DNA of 64,000 nt, taken from contig JALFRA010000021.1 in the NCBI GenBank assembly GCA_022785125.1, positions 62,001 through 126,000 on the forward strand. The letters are read 5' to 3'. This document shows positions 32,643 through 40,712 of the stretch, piece by piece. The translations under genes were made by a program, and so were the position numbers. The DNA is from Clostridiales bacterium. GTDB taxonomy: Bacteria; Bacillota; Clostridia; Oscillospirales; Oscillospiraceae. Under the pieces are notes generated by a model. It ran no database searches. It was given only the letters and a program-made list of their open reading frames with translations, and was not told the DNA's origin. Numbering within the stretch: position 1 is the first letter of the stretch; each line of letters begins with the position of its first letter.

Positions 32643-33227
32643 TCAGGTGGGGCTGCCCAGCAGCAGAGGCTGGAGCTGGCGGCCCTCCAGAGCGGCGGCG
32701 ATGGTGTCGGGCACCAGGGAAAAGTCGGCCACCACCGAGGTGGGCTTGCCCTGGGGATCGTCCTGCCGGAAGGGGACAAAGTAGACGTGCTTCTTGTCCA
32801 GCAGGGCCCCGATGTTCTTGGCCGAGGCGGCCAGGGCGTCATTGGTGGCGGGGCAGAGTACCAGAGGACGGCCGTTGCGCAGATGGGCCTTGGCCGCCAG
32901 GGTAACGGTGGAATCGGTAACGCCGTTTGCCAGCTTTGCCAGGGTGTTGCCGGTGCAGGGGCAGATGACCAGTACATCCAGCAGCTTTTTGGGCCCGATG
33001 GGCTCTGCCTTCACCAGAGAGTCGATGACCCGCTTGTCACAGATGCGCTCCATCTCCCGCATAAACTCATGGGCCGGGCCGAACCGGGTATCGTTGGCGG
33101 CGGCGGACTCCGATACGATGGGGGTCACGTCTCCAAACCGGGCCTTCACCTGCTCCAGGGCGGTCATAGCCATACTCAATGTACAAAAGGACCCGCAAAA
33201 GGCGAATCCAACCTTCGCTTGTTCCAT
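32643..33227 (-). CDS. spoVFB: Dipicolinate synthase subunit B
   Basis: 194 residues, a flavoprotein-like fold (MEQAKVGFAFCGSFCTLSMA, VICPCTGNTLAKLANGVTDS, RPLVLCPATNDAL). With subunit A it makes dipicolinic acid, the spore-core solute needed for heat resistance. The start overlaps the region of the subunit A stop (2 bp gap), so the pair is coupled. A longer in-frame start exists but lies within spoVFA coding sequence and is rejected. Confidence 0.95.
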   Translation of the reverse strand: MEQAKVGFAFCGSFCTLSMAMTALEQVKARFGDVTPIVSESAAANDTRFGPAHEFMREMERICDKRVIDSLVKAEPIGPKKLLDVLVICPCTGNTLAKLANGVTDSTVTLAAKAHLRNGRPLVLCPATNDALAASAKNIGALLDKKHVYFVPFRQDDPQGKPTSVVADFSLVPDTIAAALEGRQLQPLLLGSPT

Positions 33228-33229
33228 GC

Positions 33230-34102
33230 TCACACTCCCAATTCCCGCAATATGTTGTAGATGGTGGTCTGAATACACCGGCCCGCCGTCACCGGCGCAA
33301 CCTTGCCCGGCAGGGAGAGGGCCCAAATGACTTTGACGCCCAGACGGGCCGCCGTATCAAAGTCCACGCCCCCCGGCTTGGAGGCCAGGTCGATGACCAG
33401 ACAGCCCGGCTTCAGGTCGGAAAGCTCAGTGAGGCCCAGCACCGGGGCGGGGACAGTGTTGACCACCAGATCGTAGCCGCACAGCCAGCCCGCCAGGTGC
33501 TCCGTCTGTTCCCCACAGTAGCCGCAGCTCTCTGCCCAGGCCAGGTCGGCCCACTTGCGGGCGGCCACGCTCACCTTGGCGCCCAGGCCTGCCAGACGCT
33601 GGGACAGGGCCTTGCCTACCCGACCGAAGCCGATGACCAGCACCCGGGCGCCGTGGAGGGTGATAGGCAGCTCCTCCAGAGCGATCTGGATGGCTCCCTC
33701 TGCGGTGGGCACCGCGTTGGCCACCGCCAGCTCCTCCCGGGCGAAGTAGTCCTGGAGGACCAGTTTTTTTTGCGCGGCCAGGGCGGTGAGGTTGGGGCCC
33801 GCCATCCCGGCGCACACCAGTTGGCCGGGCCGCAGGGGGGCAAACAATTCCTCCAGACTCCGGGGGTGGTCGGACAGAGGGGCATGGAGCAGGCCGCCCT
33901 CCTCCTCCGCCGGCAGGGGCAGGATGAGGCAGTCAGCCAGCTCCACCCCTGCCGGGTCCGTTTCCATCTGTACCCCCGTCAGAGGGCCGTGGCCCTCCAG
34001 GGCCCAGGTATGTACCGTGTGGCCGTCGGCAGCCAGCAGCTCCGCCAGTTTGGCCTGCCGCAGATCGCCCCCTGCCACCCACAGGTTCAGTTCATGTCTC
34101 AT
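33230..34102 (-). CDS. spoVFA: Dipicolinate synthase subunit A
   Basis: 290 residues. The N-terminal half is family specific (MRHELNLWVAGGDLRQAKLA), and the Rossmann domain has VLVIGFGRVGKALSQRL (about 152-168), followed by DLVVNTVPAPVLGL and CLVIDLASKPGGVDF. It acts in the mother cell late in sporulation, usually under sigma-K; I could not identify a sigma-K promoter with confidence in the short upstream gap. Its presence is the best evidence that the host forms endospores. Confidence 0.95.
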   Translation of the reverse strand: MRHELNLWVAGGDLRQAKLAELLAADGHTVHTWALEGHGPLTGVQMETDPAGVELADCLILPLPAEEEGGLLHAPLSDHPRSLEELFAPLRPGQLVCAGMAGPNLTALAAQKKLVLQDYFAREELAVANAVPTAEGAIQIALEELPITLHGARVLVIGFGRVGKALSQRLAGLGAKVSVAARKWADLAWAESCGYCGEQTEHLAGWLCGYDLVVNTVPAPVLGLTELSDLKPGCLVIDLASKPGGVDFDTAARLGVKVIWALSLPGKVAPVTAGRCIQTTIYNILRELGV

Positions 34103-34174
34103 GGTAAGCCCTCCGTTCCCAGTGACTGCTCCATCCTATTCATGGGCGGGAAAAGGGTGACTGGAGGGCACAGC

Positions 34175-34203
34175 TTGACTTTTTGCTTTAACAGGCTAAT
34201 AAT
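34175..34203 (+). promoter_or_regulatory. Candidate promoter of the second MATE gene
   Basis: -35 TTGACT (34175-34180), 17-bp spacer, -10 AATAAT (34198-34203). Confidence 0.55.
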
Positions 34204-34230
34204 AAAAAGACAGATCAAGAGAGAGCGGAG

Positions 34231-35610
34231 ATGGACCCGATGGACCAAAATGAACAGAATCGCCTGACCGAAGGCAGTGTCCCCAAAAAGATGCTGGCCT
34301 TCGCCCTGCCCATCTTTTTCAGTAACCTGTTTCAGCAATTATATAACGCAGTGGACTCCCTCATTGTGGGCAACTTCATCGGCCGGTCGGCTTTGGCGGC
34401 GGTCAGCTCCTCCAGCAGTATGATTTTGCTGATGGTGGGCTTCATCAACGGCGTGTCCCTGGGCGCGGGCGTGCTCATCGCCCGGTACTATGGGGCGGAG
34501 GATGATGACAACATGGAACGGGCGGTCCACACCACCGTGGCCCTGGGCCTGACAGCGGGTGTGATTCTGACGGTGGTGGGGGTCATTTTGACCCCCCAGA
34601 TCCTCCGGTGGATCGGCACCCCCGCCGATGTTATCGACAACTCCATCCTTTACTTCCGCATTTATTTCTTCGGCTCCTCCGCTGTGGTGCTTTACAACAT
34701 GGGGGCCAGTATCCTCCAGTCGGTGGGTGACAGCCGCAGCCCTATGAAGTACCTCATAGCCGCCTCCCTCGCCAATGTGGTGCTGGACCTGCTTTTTGTG
34801 GGTGTGTTCCGCTGGAATGTGGGCAGCGCCGCCCTGGCTACCATCCTCAGCCAGTGCCTGTCCGCCTTCCTGGCCTTCCGCAAGCTGACCCTCACCAAGG
34901 CGGGCTACCGGGTGAACTGGCGGCGGATACGCTTTGAGGGTCCCACTTTCAAGCAGATCATCACCCTGGGCATCCCCTCGGGGGTACAGAGCTCGGTGGT
35001 CTCTCTGGCCAACGTCATCGTCCAGGCCAACATCAACGCTTTTGATTCCGCCGCCATGGCGGGGTGCGGCGCCTACAGCCGTATTGAGGGCTTTGCCTTC
35101 CTGCCGGTGACCTGCTTTGCACTGGCTCTGTCCACCTTTGTCAGTCAGAACCTGGGCGCCCATCGCTTCGACCGGGTGCGCTCAGGCATACGTTTCGGCC
35201 TGCTGTGCAGCCCCATTTTAGCGGAGGCCATCGGCGGGATCATCTTTCTGGCCTCCCCGCTGCTGGTGGCCGCCTTCAACAGCGAGCCGGAGGTGGTGGC
35301 CTTCGGTGTGGCTTACGCCCGCACGGTGTCTCTGTTCTACTGCCTGCTGTCCTTCTCCCACTGTTGCGCCGGTATTCTGCGGGGCATGGGCCGGCCCATC
35401 GTGCCCATGGCCATCATGCTGACGGTGTGGTGCGCCCTGCGCATCACCTACATCACCCTTACCGTGCGGGTCATCCCCGACATCCGGGTGGTCTACTGGG
35501 CCTATCCCCTCACCTGGTCCATCAGCTCGGTGCTCTTCGCCCTGTGCCTGCGGCAGCTGCTGCGGCATATGCCGGCGGGAGAAGCTCAGAACGCCCACAT
35601 CCATATCTGA
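34231..35610 (+). CDS. MATE family efflux transporter
   Basis: 459 residues with twelve membrane spans. It carries the NorM/DinF-type signatures FALPIFFSNLFQQLYNAVDS and LGIPSGVQSSVVSLANVIVQ and a charged loop YGAEDDDNMERAVH. It would antiport cationic compounds out of the cell; the substrate is unknown. It is transcribed alone. Its RBS (AGAGAGCGGAG) is ordinary. It is convergent with the large SLH gene across the hairpin array. Confidence 0.92.
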   Translation: MDPMDQNEQNRLTEGSVPKKMLAFALPIFFSNLFQQLYNAVDSLIVGNFIGRSALAAVSSSSSMILLMVGFINGVSLGAGVLIARYYGAEDDDNMERAVHTTVALGLTAGVILTVVGVILTPQILRWIGTPADVIDNSILYFRIYFFGSSAVVLYNMGASILQSVGDSRSPMKYLIAASLANVVLDLLFVGVFRWNVGSAALATILSQCLSAFLAFRKLTLTKAGYRVNWRRIRFEGPTFKQIITLGIPSGVQSSVVSLANVIVQANINAFDSAAMAGCGAYSRIEGFAFLPVTCFALALSTFVSQNLGAHRFDRVRSGIRFGLLCSPILAEAIGGIIFLASPLLVAAFNSEPEVVAFGVAYARTVSLFYCLLSFSHCCAGILRGMGRPIVPMAIMLTVWCALRITYITLTVRVIPDIRVVYWAYPLTWSISSVLFALCLRQLLRHMPAGEAQNAHIHI

Positions 35611-35615
35611 CAAAA

Positions 35616-35650
35616 CACGCCCCTGGGGAATTTAGTTCCCCAGGGGCGTG
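35616..35650 (+). repeat. Palindromic repeat, copy 1, also likely terminator of the MATE gene
   Basis: 15-bp perfect arms (35616-35630 with 35636-35650, loop TTTAG). Twenty-nine bases of this unit recur exactly at 35863-35891 or thereabouts. There is no T-run after the stem. Confidence 0.85.
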
Positions 35651-35862
35651 AGACTGTCGAAAAAGGCACTTGTGCCTTTTTCGACAAGAGGCTGCATGGC
35701 GGGCGAGACTCGATTTCTTGCGAAATAGTCGCCCCGCCCGCCATGAGAAGTGTCATTTCCAAGGCTCATGTCCCCGGAAATGACAGATTTTGATCTGATT
35801 CCGTCGCCTGTGGGCGACGGAACTCTGCGAGGCTTCCCGTGGAGGATGCTTGTGGACAGACT
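35651..35862. other. Array of four further hairpins between convergent genes
   Basis: No gene. Hairpin 2: 15-bp perfect arms, 35655-35669 with 35672-35686 (GTCGAAAAAGGCAC). Hairpin 3: ATGGCGGGCG 35696-35705 with 35735-35744, holding an inner ATTTC/GAAAT stem. Hairpin 4: TGTCATTTCC 35751-35760 with 35776-35785. Hairpin 5: TTCCGTCGCC 35799-35808 with 35813-35822. Their regular spacing and perfect arms suggest selection on structure. Confidence 0.8.
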
Positions 35863-35898
35863 GACGCCCCTGGGGAATTTAGTTCCCCAGGGACGTGT
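35863..35898. repeat. Palindromic repeat, copy 2, at the other edge of the array
   Basis: The same stem as copy 1 except for one base (GGGACGTG instead of GGGGCGTG). It sits 20 bp past the SLH gene stop and may end that minus-strand transcript. Confidence 0.85.
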
Positions 35899-35917
35899 TC
35901 TTTTCTGACAGGCTCTG

Positions 35918-38900
35918 TTACCGGGCGGTCAGCAGAGAGGCGAAGCGCTCCAGAATGACGGAGGCCTCAGCCCGGGTGCAGGCGGCGCCGGGGCGGAGGG
36001 AGCCGCCGTCCCCCTCCAGCAGCCCGCTGGCGCAGGCCCAGGACAGGGCGTCCTCCGCCCAGGGGGAGACGGCGCCGCTGTCGGCAAAGCCGGACAGCTG
36101 GGACCGGGCGGACAGGTCCAGGCCCTGCTGGTCGGCATAGCGGTAGAGCAGGACCGCCAGACTTTCCCGGGTCAGGGGGGCGTGAGGCGCAAAGGAGCCG
36201 GGGGCCACGCCCTGAACGATACCGGCTTGGGCGGCCCAGCTCACGCTGTCGGCGTACCAGGTGCCCTCCTCCACGTCGGAGAAGGAGGCGTCGGCCCCCT
36301 GGGGGGTGCGCTCCAGCCGGTGAAGGGCGGTCACCAGCATGGCCCGGTCCATGGTATCCATGGGGGCGTAGCGGCCTCCGCCCACGCCCCGCAGCAGCTC
36401 CCGGCTGGCAGCGTACTGGATGCCGGCCTCATACCAGCTGTCGCCCTCTACGTCGGAGAAAGACTTGCTGTTATCCGTCAAACGGAGCTTGGCGGAGCCG
36501 TCCAGCCGGACGGCCACACCGTCGGCAGTCACGGCGGACTTGGGCAGGACCTGGGTGGAGCCATCCTGCTCCACCAGCAGGGCCACGGTGCCTGCCGAGG
36601 GGGTGCAGGGGATATTCACCACCACGGAGTCCACCCCCTGGGGTACGGTGACTGCCGCCTCCACAGAGCCGTCGGCACTGGTGGTGACCTTCGTTACGGT
36701 TCCGGTCTTGTCGTCGGTGATGGTGACGGTGTTGGAGTCCTGGGAGTTATCTGAGCCGCCGCCGGAGGAACCACCGCCATTGGAGCCGCCGCCGGAGCCT
36801 CCGGAGGACCCGCCGCCGCTGCCGCTATTTCCAGAATCGCCGGGGCCGTCCGGCTCACCGGGATTTTCCGGCTGGGGAGGCAGTTCGGGGGTCTCCCCCT
36901 CGGCGTTGGGCACCTGGGCCATGGCGGTGAGACCGTGATCGTGGGCGGTCTGGACCTGGGACTGGTCCTCTGCGCCCTCCACGGCCTGGACGGCCTGCTC
37001 CAGGGCAGAAAGCAGAGCAGCCTGGCCGTCGTAGGTGTATTCAGTGAGATCGTAGCCCTGATAGGCGGTCTGGAGGGCGGAGACGGCGGTCCGCTTCTGA
37101 TCGGCCAGATTGGCCAGGCGATTCAGCGCCTCGCTTACGGAGGGGGCGAGAACAGCCTGCTGGCCGGGGGTGAGCCGGTCCAGACTCTCCAGGGCTTTGC
37201 GGTACTCCTCCAGGCGCTGGGAGGTGACCTGAGCGCCGGGCACGCCGGTCAGGCCGTTGAGGCTGGACAGCCACTGAGCGGCTTCGTGGAGGTCGGCAAG
37301 GGACAGCTTGTCCGCCTCCAGCAGAGCGGCGGCCCCGGCGGCGGCCAGAGCCTGATCCTCCGGGCTGATAAGAGTGGAGTAGGCGTTCAGACTGCCGTCC
37401 TCCAGCTGAGCCAGAGCGGCTTGGGCCAGCCGGAGGGCCTCAGGGGCGGCGGCCTCCTCCAGTGCGCCGGCCTCTGCCAGGGACAGGACCTGACTGTGGG
37501 TGGCCCGCCAGCCCTGAGCCACCTCCTGGGTGCGTTCGTCCAGGGTGGGCACCTGAGACATGGCGGAAATGCAATCGGTCACCAGCGTATCCATGGTGTC
37601 GTTGTCGGACTCGTCCCGGATGGCGTCGGCGGCCTGGGCGTAGCAGTCGGACAGAGTGGTCCAGTCCTGGGGGGCATAGTGCTGGGAGGAGTAGCCGCCG
37701 AAGGCCTGCTGAAGCTGGGTCAGACGGGCCTCCTGCTCCTCGGCCACCGGGGTCTTCCACACGGCGTAGAGGGTGGCCTCGCCGCCCTCGTTCATGCTCA
37801 GGTTCTTGACCCTGTCCTGGGGAAGATAGCGGACGGGGCCGTCAGCCTCGGTGGCCCAGCCGGCAAACTCCATTCCGTCGTTGGTAAAATCGCAGTCTGG
37901 CAGGGTGGAGGCCTGGTCGTATACCGCGTCGGCGGAGTCCATGGAGCCCTGGCCACCGTTGGCGTCAAAGGAGATGGTGTAGTTCACCGGTTGCCACTGG
38001 GCGTAGAGGGTGATCCGGTCCCCCTGGTGGATACCGGACAGGTTGGTCACCCGCTGGCTGTCGGTGTAGGCATCCCCGGCCCCCCAGCTCAGGGTATTCC
38101 AGCCCTGGAAGGTGTAGCCGTAGCGGGTAAAGCCGTTGGGGGTGAGGGAAGTTTCCTGATCGTACAGGGCCTGCACCGGCCCGGTATTCCCCTGGCCTCC
38201 GTTGGCGGAAAAATAAATGGTGTACTGGTTGGCGATCCGCTTGCCATAGAGGATCTGGCCGTTGGCCTGGAAGGACTCCTCCACCGGCTGGAGGCCCGCC
38301 TCATCCAGGGACCACACCACCCGGTCATAGCCGGGGGAGGGGGATTGCTCCCGGAAATTGTCAGTAATTACCGTCATGTTGGGGAGTACCGGCAGGCTCA
38401 CCTTCAGCAGGTTGTTGACTTCCGCGATAAAACCGCCTCCCTCCAGAGCCAGATTGGCGCTGAGGTCCAGTTCGGTCAGCTGATTGTAGCTGATGTGAAG
38501 AAAACGCAGGGCGGGGAGCATGGAAATATCAACGGAAGCCAGCTTGTTTTCAAACAGGTCCAGATACTCCAGGGCAGTGCTGTCCGACAGATCCAGTCCG
38601 GTGAGCTGATTGCTGCGGGCGTACAGCCACACCAGAGCCTCCGCCCCCGTCAGATCCAGGCTGGTGAGCTGGTTGTTCTGGCAGTTGAGGGTGCGCAGGA
38701 CCGCGTGGTTTGACAGATCCAGTTCCGTCAGCCGGTTGAAGCCGGCATCCAGGCTGGTAAGGGAGGTATTGGCGGACAGATCCAGCTCCGTCAGGGTGTT
38801 GTCCCGGATGTTGAGCCGTTTCAGGGCGGTAAACACCTGGATGCCCTCCAGGTCGGCGATGCCAAGGCCGGACAGGTCCAGGGACTGGATGGCGGCCAGT

Positions 38901-39115
38901 TCATCGGCGGTGAGCAGGCTGTCTGCGCCTGCGCCGCTCAGGTTGCGCCCGTCCAGCAGCCAGGAGCGGAAGGCGGAATCGGGGAAGGTGGAAGCGTCAA
39001 TGGTTACGCCGTCTGCCAGGGGCAGCCCCAGCGCCTGGGCGGCCGGGGTGGCAGCCGGCAGGATCAGCAGGGTGGAGGCCAGAACGGCGGCAATGTACCG
39101 TCTTTTTGGATTCAT
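35918..39115 (-). CDS. Large surface protein: leucine-rich repeats, InlB-type repeats, SLH domains
   Basis: 1065 residues from the ATG with GAGGAG upstream. In order: signal peptide (1-29); leucine-rich repeats of the bacterial type (about 60-250, LxxLDLSxNxLTELDL units); two InlB/Flg_new repeats (about 300-455, TIYFSANGGQGN ... LYAQWQ and TISFDANGGQGS ... LYAVWK); helical FIVAR-like region (about 465-780); a Gly/Ser linker (about 790-840); and three SLH domains at the end (about 890-1065) that anchor it to the wall. The layout is that of an adhesin. No enzyme domain is seen. It is transcribed alone from a good promoter. Confidence 0.87.
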   Translation of the reverse strand: MNPKRRYIAAVLASTLLILPAATPAAQALGLPLADGVTIDASTFPDSAFRSWLLDGRNLSGAGADSLLTADELAAIQSLDLSGLGIADLEGIQVFTALKRLNIRDNTLTELDLSANTSLTSLDAGFNRLTELDLSNHAVLRTLNCQNNQLTSLDLTGAEALVWLYARSNQLTGLDLSDSTALEYLDLFENKLASVDISMLPALRFLHISYNQLTELDLSANLALEGGGFIAEVNNLLKVSLPVLPNMTVITDNFREQSPSPGYDRVVWSLDEAGLQPVEESFQANGQILYGKRIANQYTIYFSANGGQGNTGPVQALYDQETSLTPNGFTRYGYTFQGWNTLSWGAGDAYTDSQRVTNLSGIHQGDRITLYAQWQPVNYTISFDANGGQGSMDSADAVYDQASTLPDCDFTNDGMEFAGWATEADGPVRYLPQDRVKNLSMNEGGEATLYAVWKTPVAEEQEARLTQLQQAFGGYSSQHYAPQDWTTLSDCYAQAADAIRDESDNDTMDTLVTDCISAMSQVPTLDERTQEVAQGWRATHSQVLSLAEAGALEEAAAPEALRLAQAALAQLEDGSLNAYSTLISPEDQALAAAGAAALLEADKLSLADLHEAAQWLSSLNGLTGVPGAQVTSQRLEEYRKALESLDRLTPGQQAVLAPSVSEALNRLANLADQKRTAVSALQTAYQGYDLTEYTYDGQAALLSALEQAVQAVEGAEDQSQVQTAHDHGLTAMAQVPNAEGETPELPPQPENPGEPDGPGDSGNSGSGGGSSGGSGGGSNGGGSSGGGSDNSQDSNTVTITDDKTGTVTKVTTSADGSVEAAVTVPQGVDSVVVNIPCTPSAGTVALLVEQDGSTQVLPKSAVTADGVAVRLDGSAKLRLTDNSKSFSDVEGDSWYEAGIQYAASRELLRGVGGGRYAPMDTMDRAMLVTALHRLERTPQGADASFSDVEEGTWYADSVSWAAQAGIVQGVAPGSFAPHAPLTRESLAVLLYRYADQQGLDLSARSQLSGFADSGAVSPWAEDALSWACASGLLEGDGGSLRPGAACTRAEASVILERFASLLTAR

Positions 39116-39178
39116 TGGGATCTCCTCTTCTTTGGATTTTGCGTGGATGGTTCCGCCGCGGCGACGGAATTCCCGCAA

Positions 39179-39208
39179 ATTATACCGGTGGGGTGGAAGG
39201 AGTGTCAA
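39179..39208 (-). promoter_or_regulatory. Promoter of the LRR/InlB/SLH gene
   Basis: On the minus strand: -35 TTGACA (39208-39203), 18-bp spacer, -10 TATAAT (39184-39179), about 60 bp before the start codon. Confidence 0.8.
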
Positions 39209-39301
39209 TAAAAATCATAGAAAAACGCTAGGTAATATATGCCATGGGAAAAATACGTCCCCATCAGGGAAAAGTCCATTGGTATTTGTACAAAATTCCG
39301 G

Positions 39302-39330
39302 TTGAAATCCCGGATAAGACGGGGTATAAT
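39302..39330 (+). promoter_or_regulatory. Promoter of the aromatic operon
   Basis: -35 TTGAAA (39302-39307), 17-bp spacer, consensus -10 TATAAT (39325-39330). It lies 26 bp before the leader ORF's ribosome binding region. Confidence 0.82.
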
Positions 39331-39362
39331 GTCTCCAACCTGGAAAAGTGAGGCGTACAGGC

Positions 39363-39455
39363 ATGACCAAAAATTCCCTCACAACTGCATCCTTCCTGTT
39401 TTCCTATGGCTGGGCTCGATTTATGGGCGCCGGCTTTTTTGGCATGGGGAAATAG
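39363..39455 (+). CDS. Candidate aromatic-rich leader peptide of the aro operon (30 residues)
   Basis: ATG at 39363, stop TAG at 39453-39455; GTGAGG nine bases upstream. The 30 residues include five Phe (11, 13, 20, 25, 26), Tyr15 and Trp17, so seven of thirty codons are aromatic. It follows a strong promoter and precedes a pausing-type hairpin and a terminator, with aroF next. This is the arrangement of trp/phe-type attenuation, where stalling at aromatic codons prevents the terminator from forming. The peptide itself would have no other function. No family match is known to me. Confidence 0.7.
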   Translation: MTKNSLTTASFLFSYGWARFMGAGFFGMGK

Positions 39456-39475
39456 TAGGATGGAGTGAATGGGTG

Positions 39476-39489
39476 GGCCCTATGGGGCC
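39476..39489 (+). promoter_or_regulatory. Small hairpin between leader ORF and terminator
   Basis: GGCCC, loop TATG, GGGCC. It is in the position of a pause or alternative hairpin. In addition GGCGCC inside the leader ORF (39425-39430) could pair with the terminator's 5' arm as an antiterminator; that pairing is inferred by eye. Confidence 0.45.
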
Positions 39490-39513
39490 TGGTATTACCT
39501 TGTAACATAGACA

Positions 39514-39554
39514 GGGCGCTCATTGATTTCATCAATGGGCGCTTATTTTTTTTG
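39514..39554 (+). terminator. Attenuator terminator upstream of aroF
   Basis: 13-bp stem including three G-U pairs (39514-39526 with 39532-39544, loop TTTCA) followed by ATTTTTTTTG. It sits between the promoter and the aroF RBS (GGAAAGGAAG, 39558-39567), so it can only act as an attenuator. Confidence 0.82.
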
Positions 39555-39575
39555 ACTGGAAAGGAAGCGTGCGAT

Positions 39576-40595
39576 ATGGTAGTCGTTATGAAGCCCGGCA
39601 CCCGTCAGGCGGATATCGAGCATTTGGCAGAACAACTCAAGCAGCTGGGCCTGGAGGTAGGCGTCACCAACGGCGTGGGCTGCACCATCCTGGGTCTGGT
39701 GGGCGATACCACTGCCGTGGATATGGACAAGATCTCCATTAACCCCAACGTGGAGCGGGTCATGCGGGTGCAGGAGCCCTACAAGAAGGCCAACCGCAAG
39801 TTCCATCCCGAGGACACGGTGGTCACCGTGGGCAATGCCAAGATCGGCGGCGGCAACTTCTCCGTCATTGCCGGCCCCTGCTCGGTGGAGAGCCACGAGC
39901 AGATCTGCGCCGTGGCCGAGGACGTGAAGCGCTCCGGCGCTGCCATGCTGCGAGGCGGCGCCTTCAAGCCCCGTACCTCCCCCTACTCCTTCCAGGGCAT
40001 GGGGGCTCCCGGCCTGGATCTGCTGGTGGAGGCCCGGGCCAAGACCGGTCTGCCCATTGTCACCGAGATCATGGACCCCCGAATGGCCGACCTCTTCGAG
40101 CGGGAGGTGGATGTGGTCCAGGTGGGCGCCCGCAATATGCAGAACTTTGAGCTGCTCAAGGAAGTGGGCAAGATGAGCAAGCCCATCCTGCTCAAGCGGG
40201 GCCTGTCCAACACCTATGAGGAATGGATCATGTCCGCCGAGTATATTATGGCCGAGGGCAATGAGAACGTGATCCTGTGCGAGCGGGGGGTGCGCACCTT
40301 TGAGACCTACACCCGCAACACCCTGGACGTGTCCGCCATCCCCGCCATCAAGCAGATGAGCCACCTGCCCGTTATCGTGGACCCCTCCCACGCCGCCGGG
40401 ATGTATTGGATGGTGGAGCCCCTGGCCCTGGCCGCCGTGGCGGCGGGCGCCGACGGCCTCATCATCGAGGTCCACAACGATCCCGCCCACGCCAAGTGCG
40501 ACGGCCAGCAGTCCCTTACCCCCCAGAAGTTTGACGCCCTGATGCACAAGGTGGGTATGCTGGTTGACCTGGTGGAGAAGAAACTGGTAAGATAA
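39576..40595 (+). CDS. aroF: 3-deoxy-7-phosphoheptulonate synthase (DAHP synthase) with regulatory domain
   Basis: 339 residues. The first ~70 residues (MVVVMKPGTRQADIEHLAEQ...) form the ferredoxin-like regulatory domain of the Thermotoga/type I-beta class, which binds Phe or Tyr for feedback. The catalytic barrel follows: GNFSVIAGPCSVES, RGGAFKPRTSPYSFQG, QVGARNMQNFELL, KRGL and DPSHAAG. It commits PEP and erythrose-4-phosphate to the shikimate pathway. It is the first gene of the operon and lies behind the attenuator. An upstream in-frame ATG inside the terminator is rejected because the RBS fits 39576. Confidence 0.96.
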   Translation: MVVVMKPGTRQADIEHLAEQLKQLGLEVGVTNGVGCTILGLVGDTTAVDMDKISINPNVERVMRVQEPYKKANRKFHPEDTVVTVGNAKIGGGNFSVIAGPCSVESHEQICAVAEDVKRSGAAMLRGGAFKPRTSPYSFQGMGAPGLDLLVEARAKTGLPIVTEIMDPRMADLFEREVDVVQVGARNMQNFELLKEVGKMSKPILLKRGLSNTYEEWIMSAEYIMAEGNENVILCERGVRTFETYTRNTLDVSAIPAIKQMSHLPVIVDPSHAAGMYWMVEPLALAAVAAGADGLIIEVHNDPAHAKCDGQQSLTPQKFDALMHKVGMLVDLVEKKLVR

Positions 40596-40712
40596 GACCG
40601 GAACTTCCGATCAACGGGGCGTCCGGAGGCCGCCCCCTACGATAAAATGGGGTGGAAAGCCTGTAGGGGCCCGCGTCCCCGACGGCCCGCCATTCCGAGA
40701 AGGAGTGATTCC
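40596..40712. repeat. aroF-aroB gap with REP-like GTAGGGGC sequence
   Basis: It contains CCGCCCCCTAC and, in the opposite sense, TGTAGGGGCCCGCG..., the same words as in the 42997-43048 palindrome, but in a degenerate form. Ends with GAAGGAGTG, the aroB RBS. Confidence 0.5.

Noticed and set aside
36935-38713. 592-residue plus-strand open frame opposite the large SLH gene
   Set aside because: The minus-strand frame has signal peptide, LRR, InlB and SLH domains; the opposite frame is low-complexity Gly/Val/Leu shadow.
39116-39362. T-box leader ahead of aroF
   Set aside because: No T-box bulge or specifier stem was found; the leader ORF plus terminator explains the region better.
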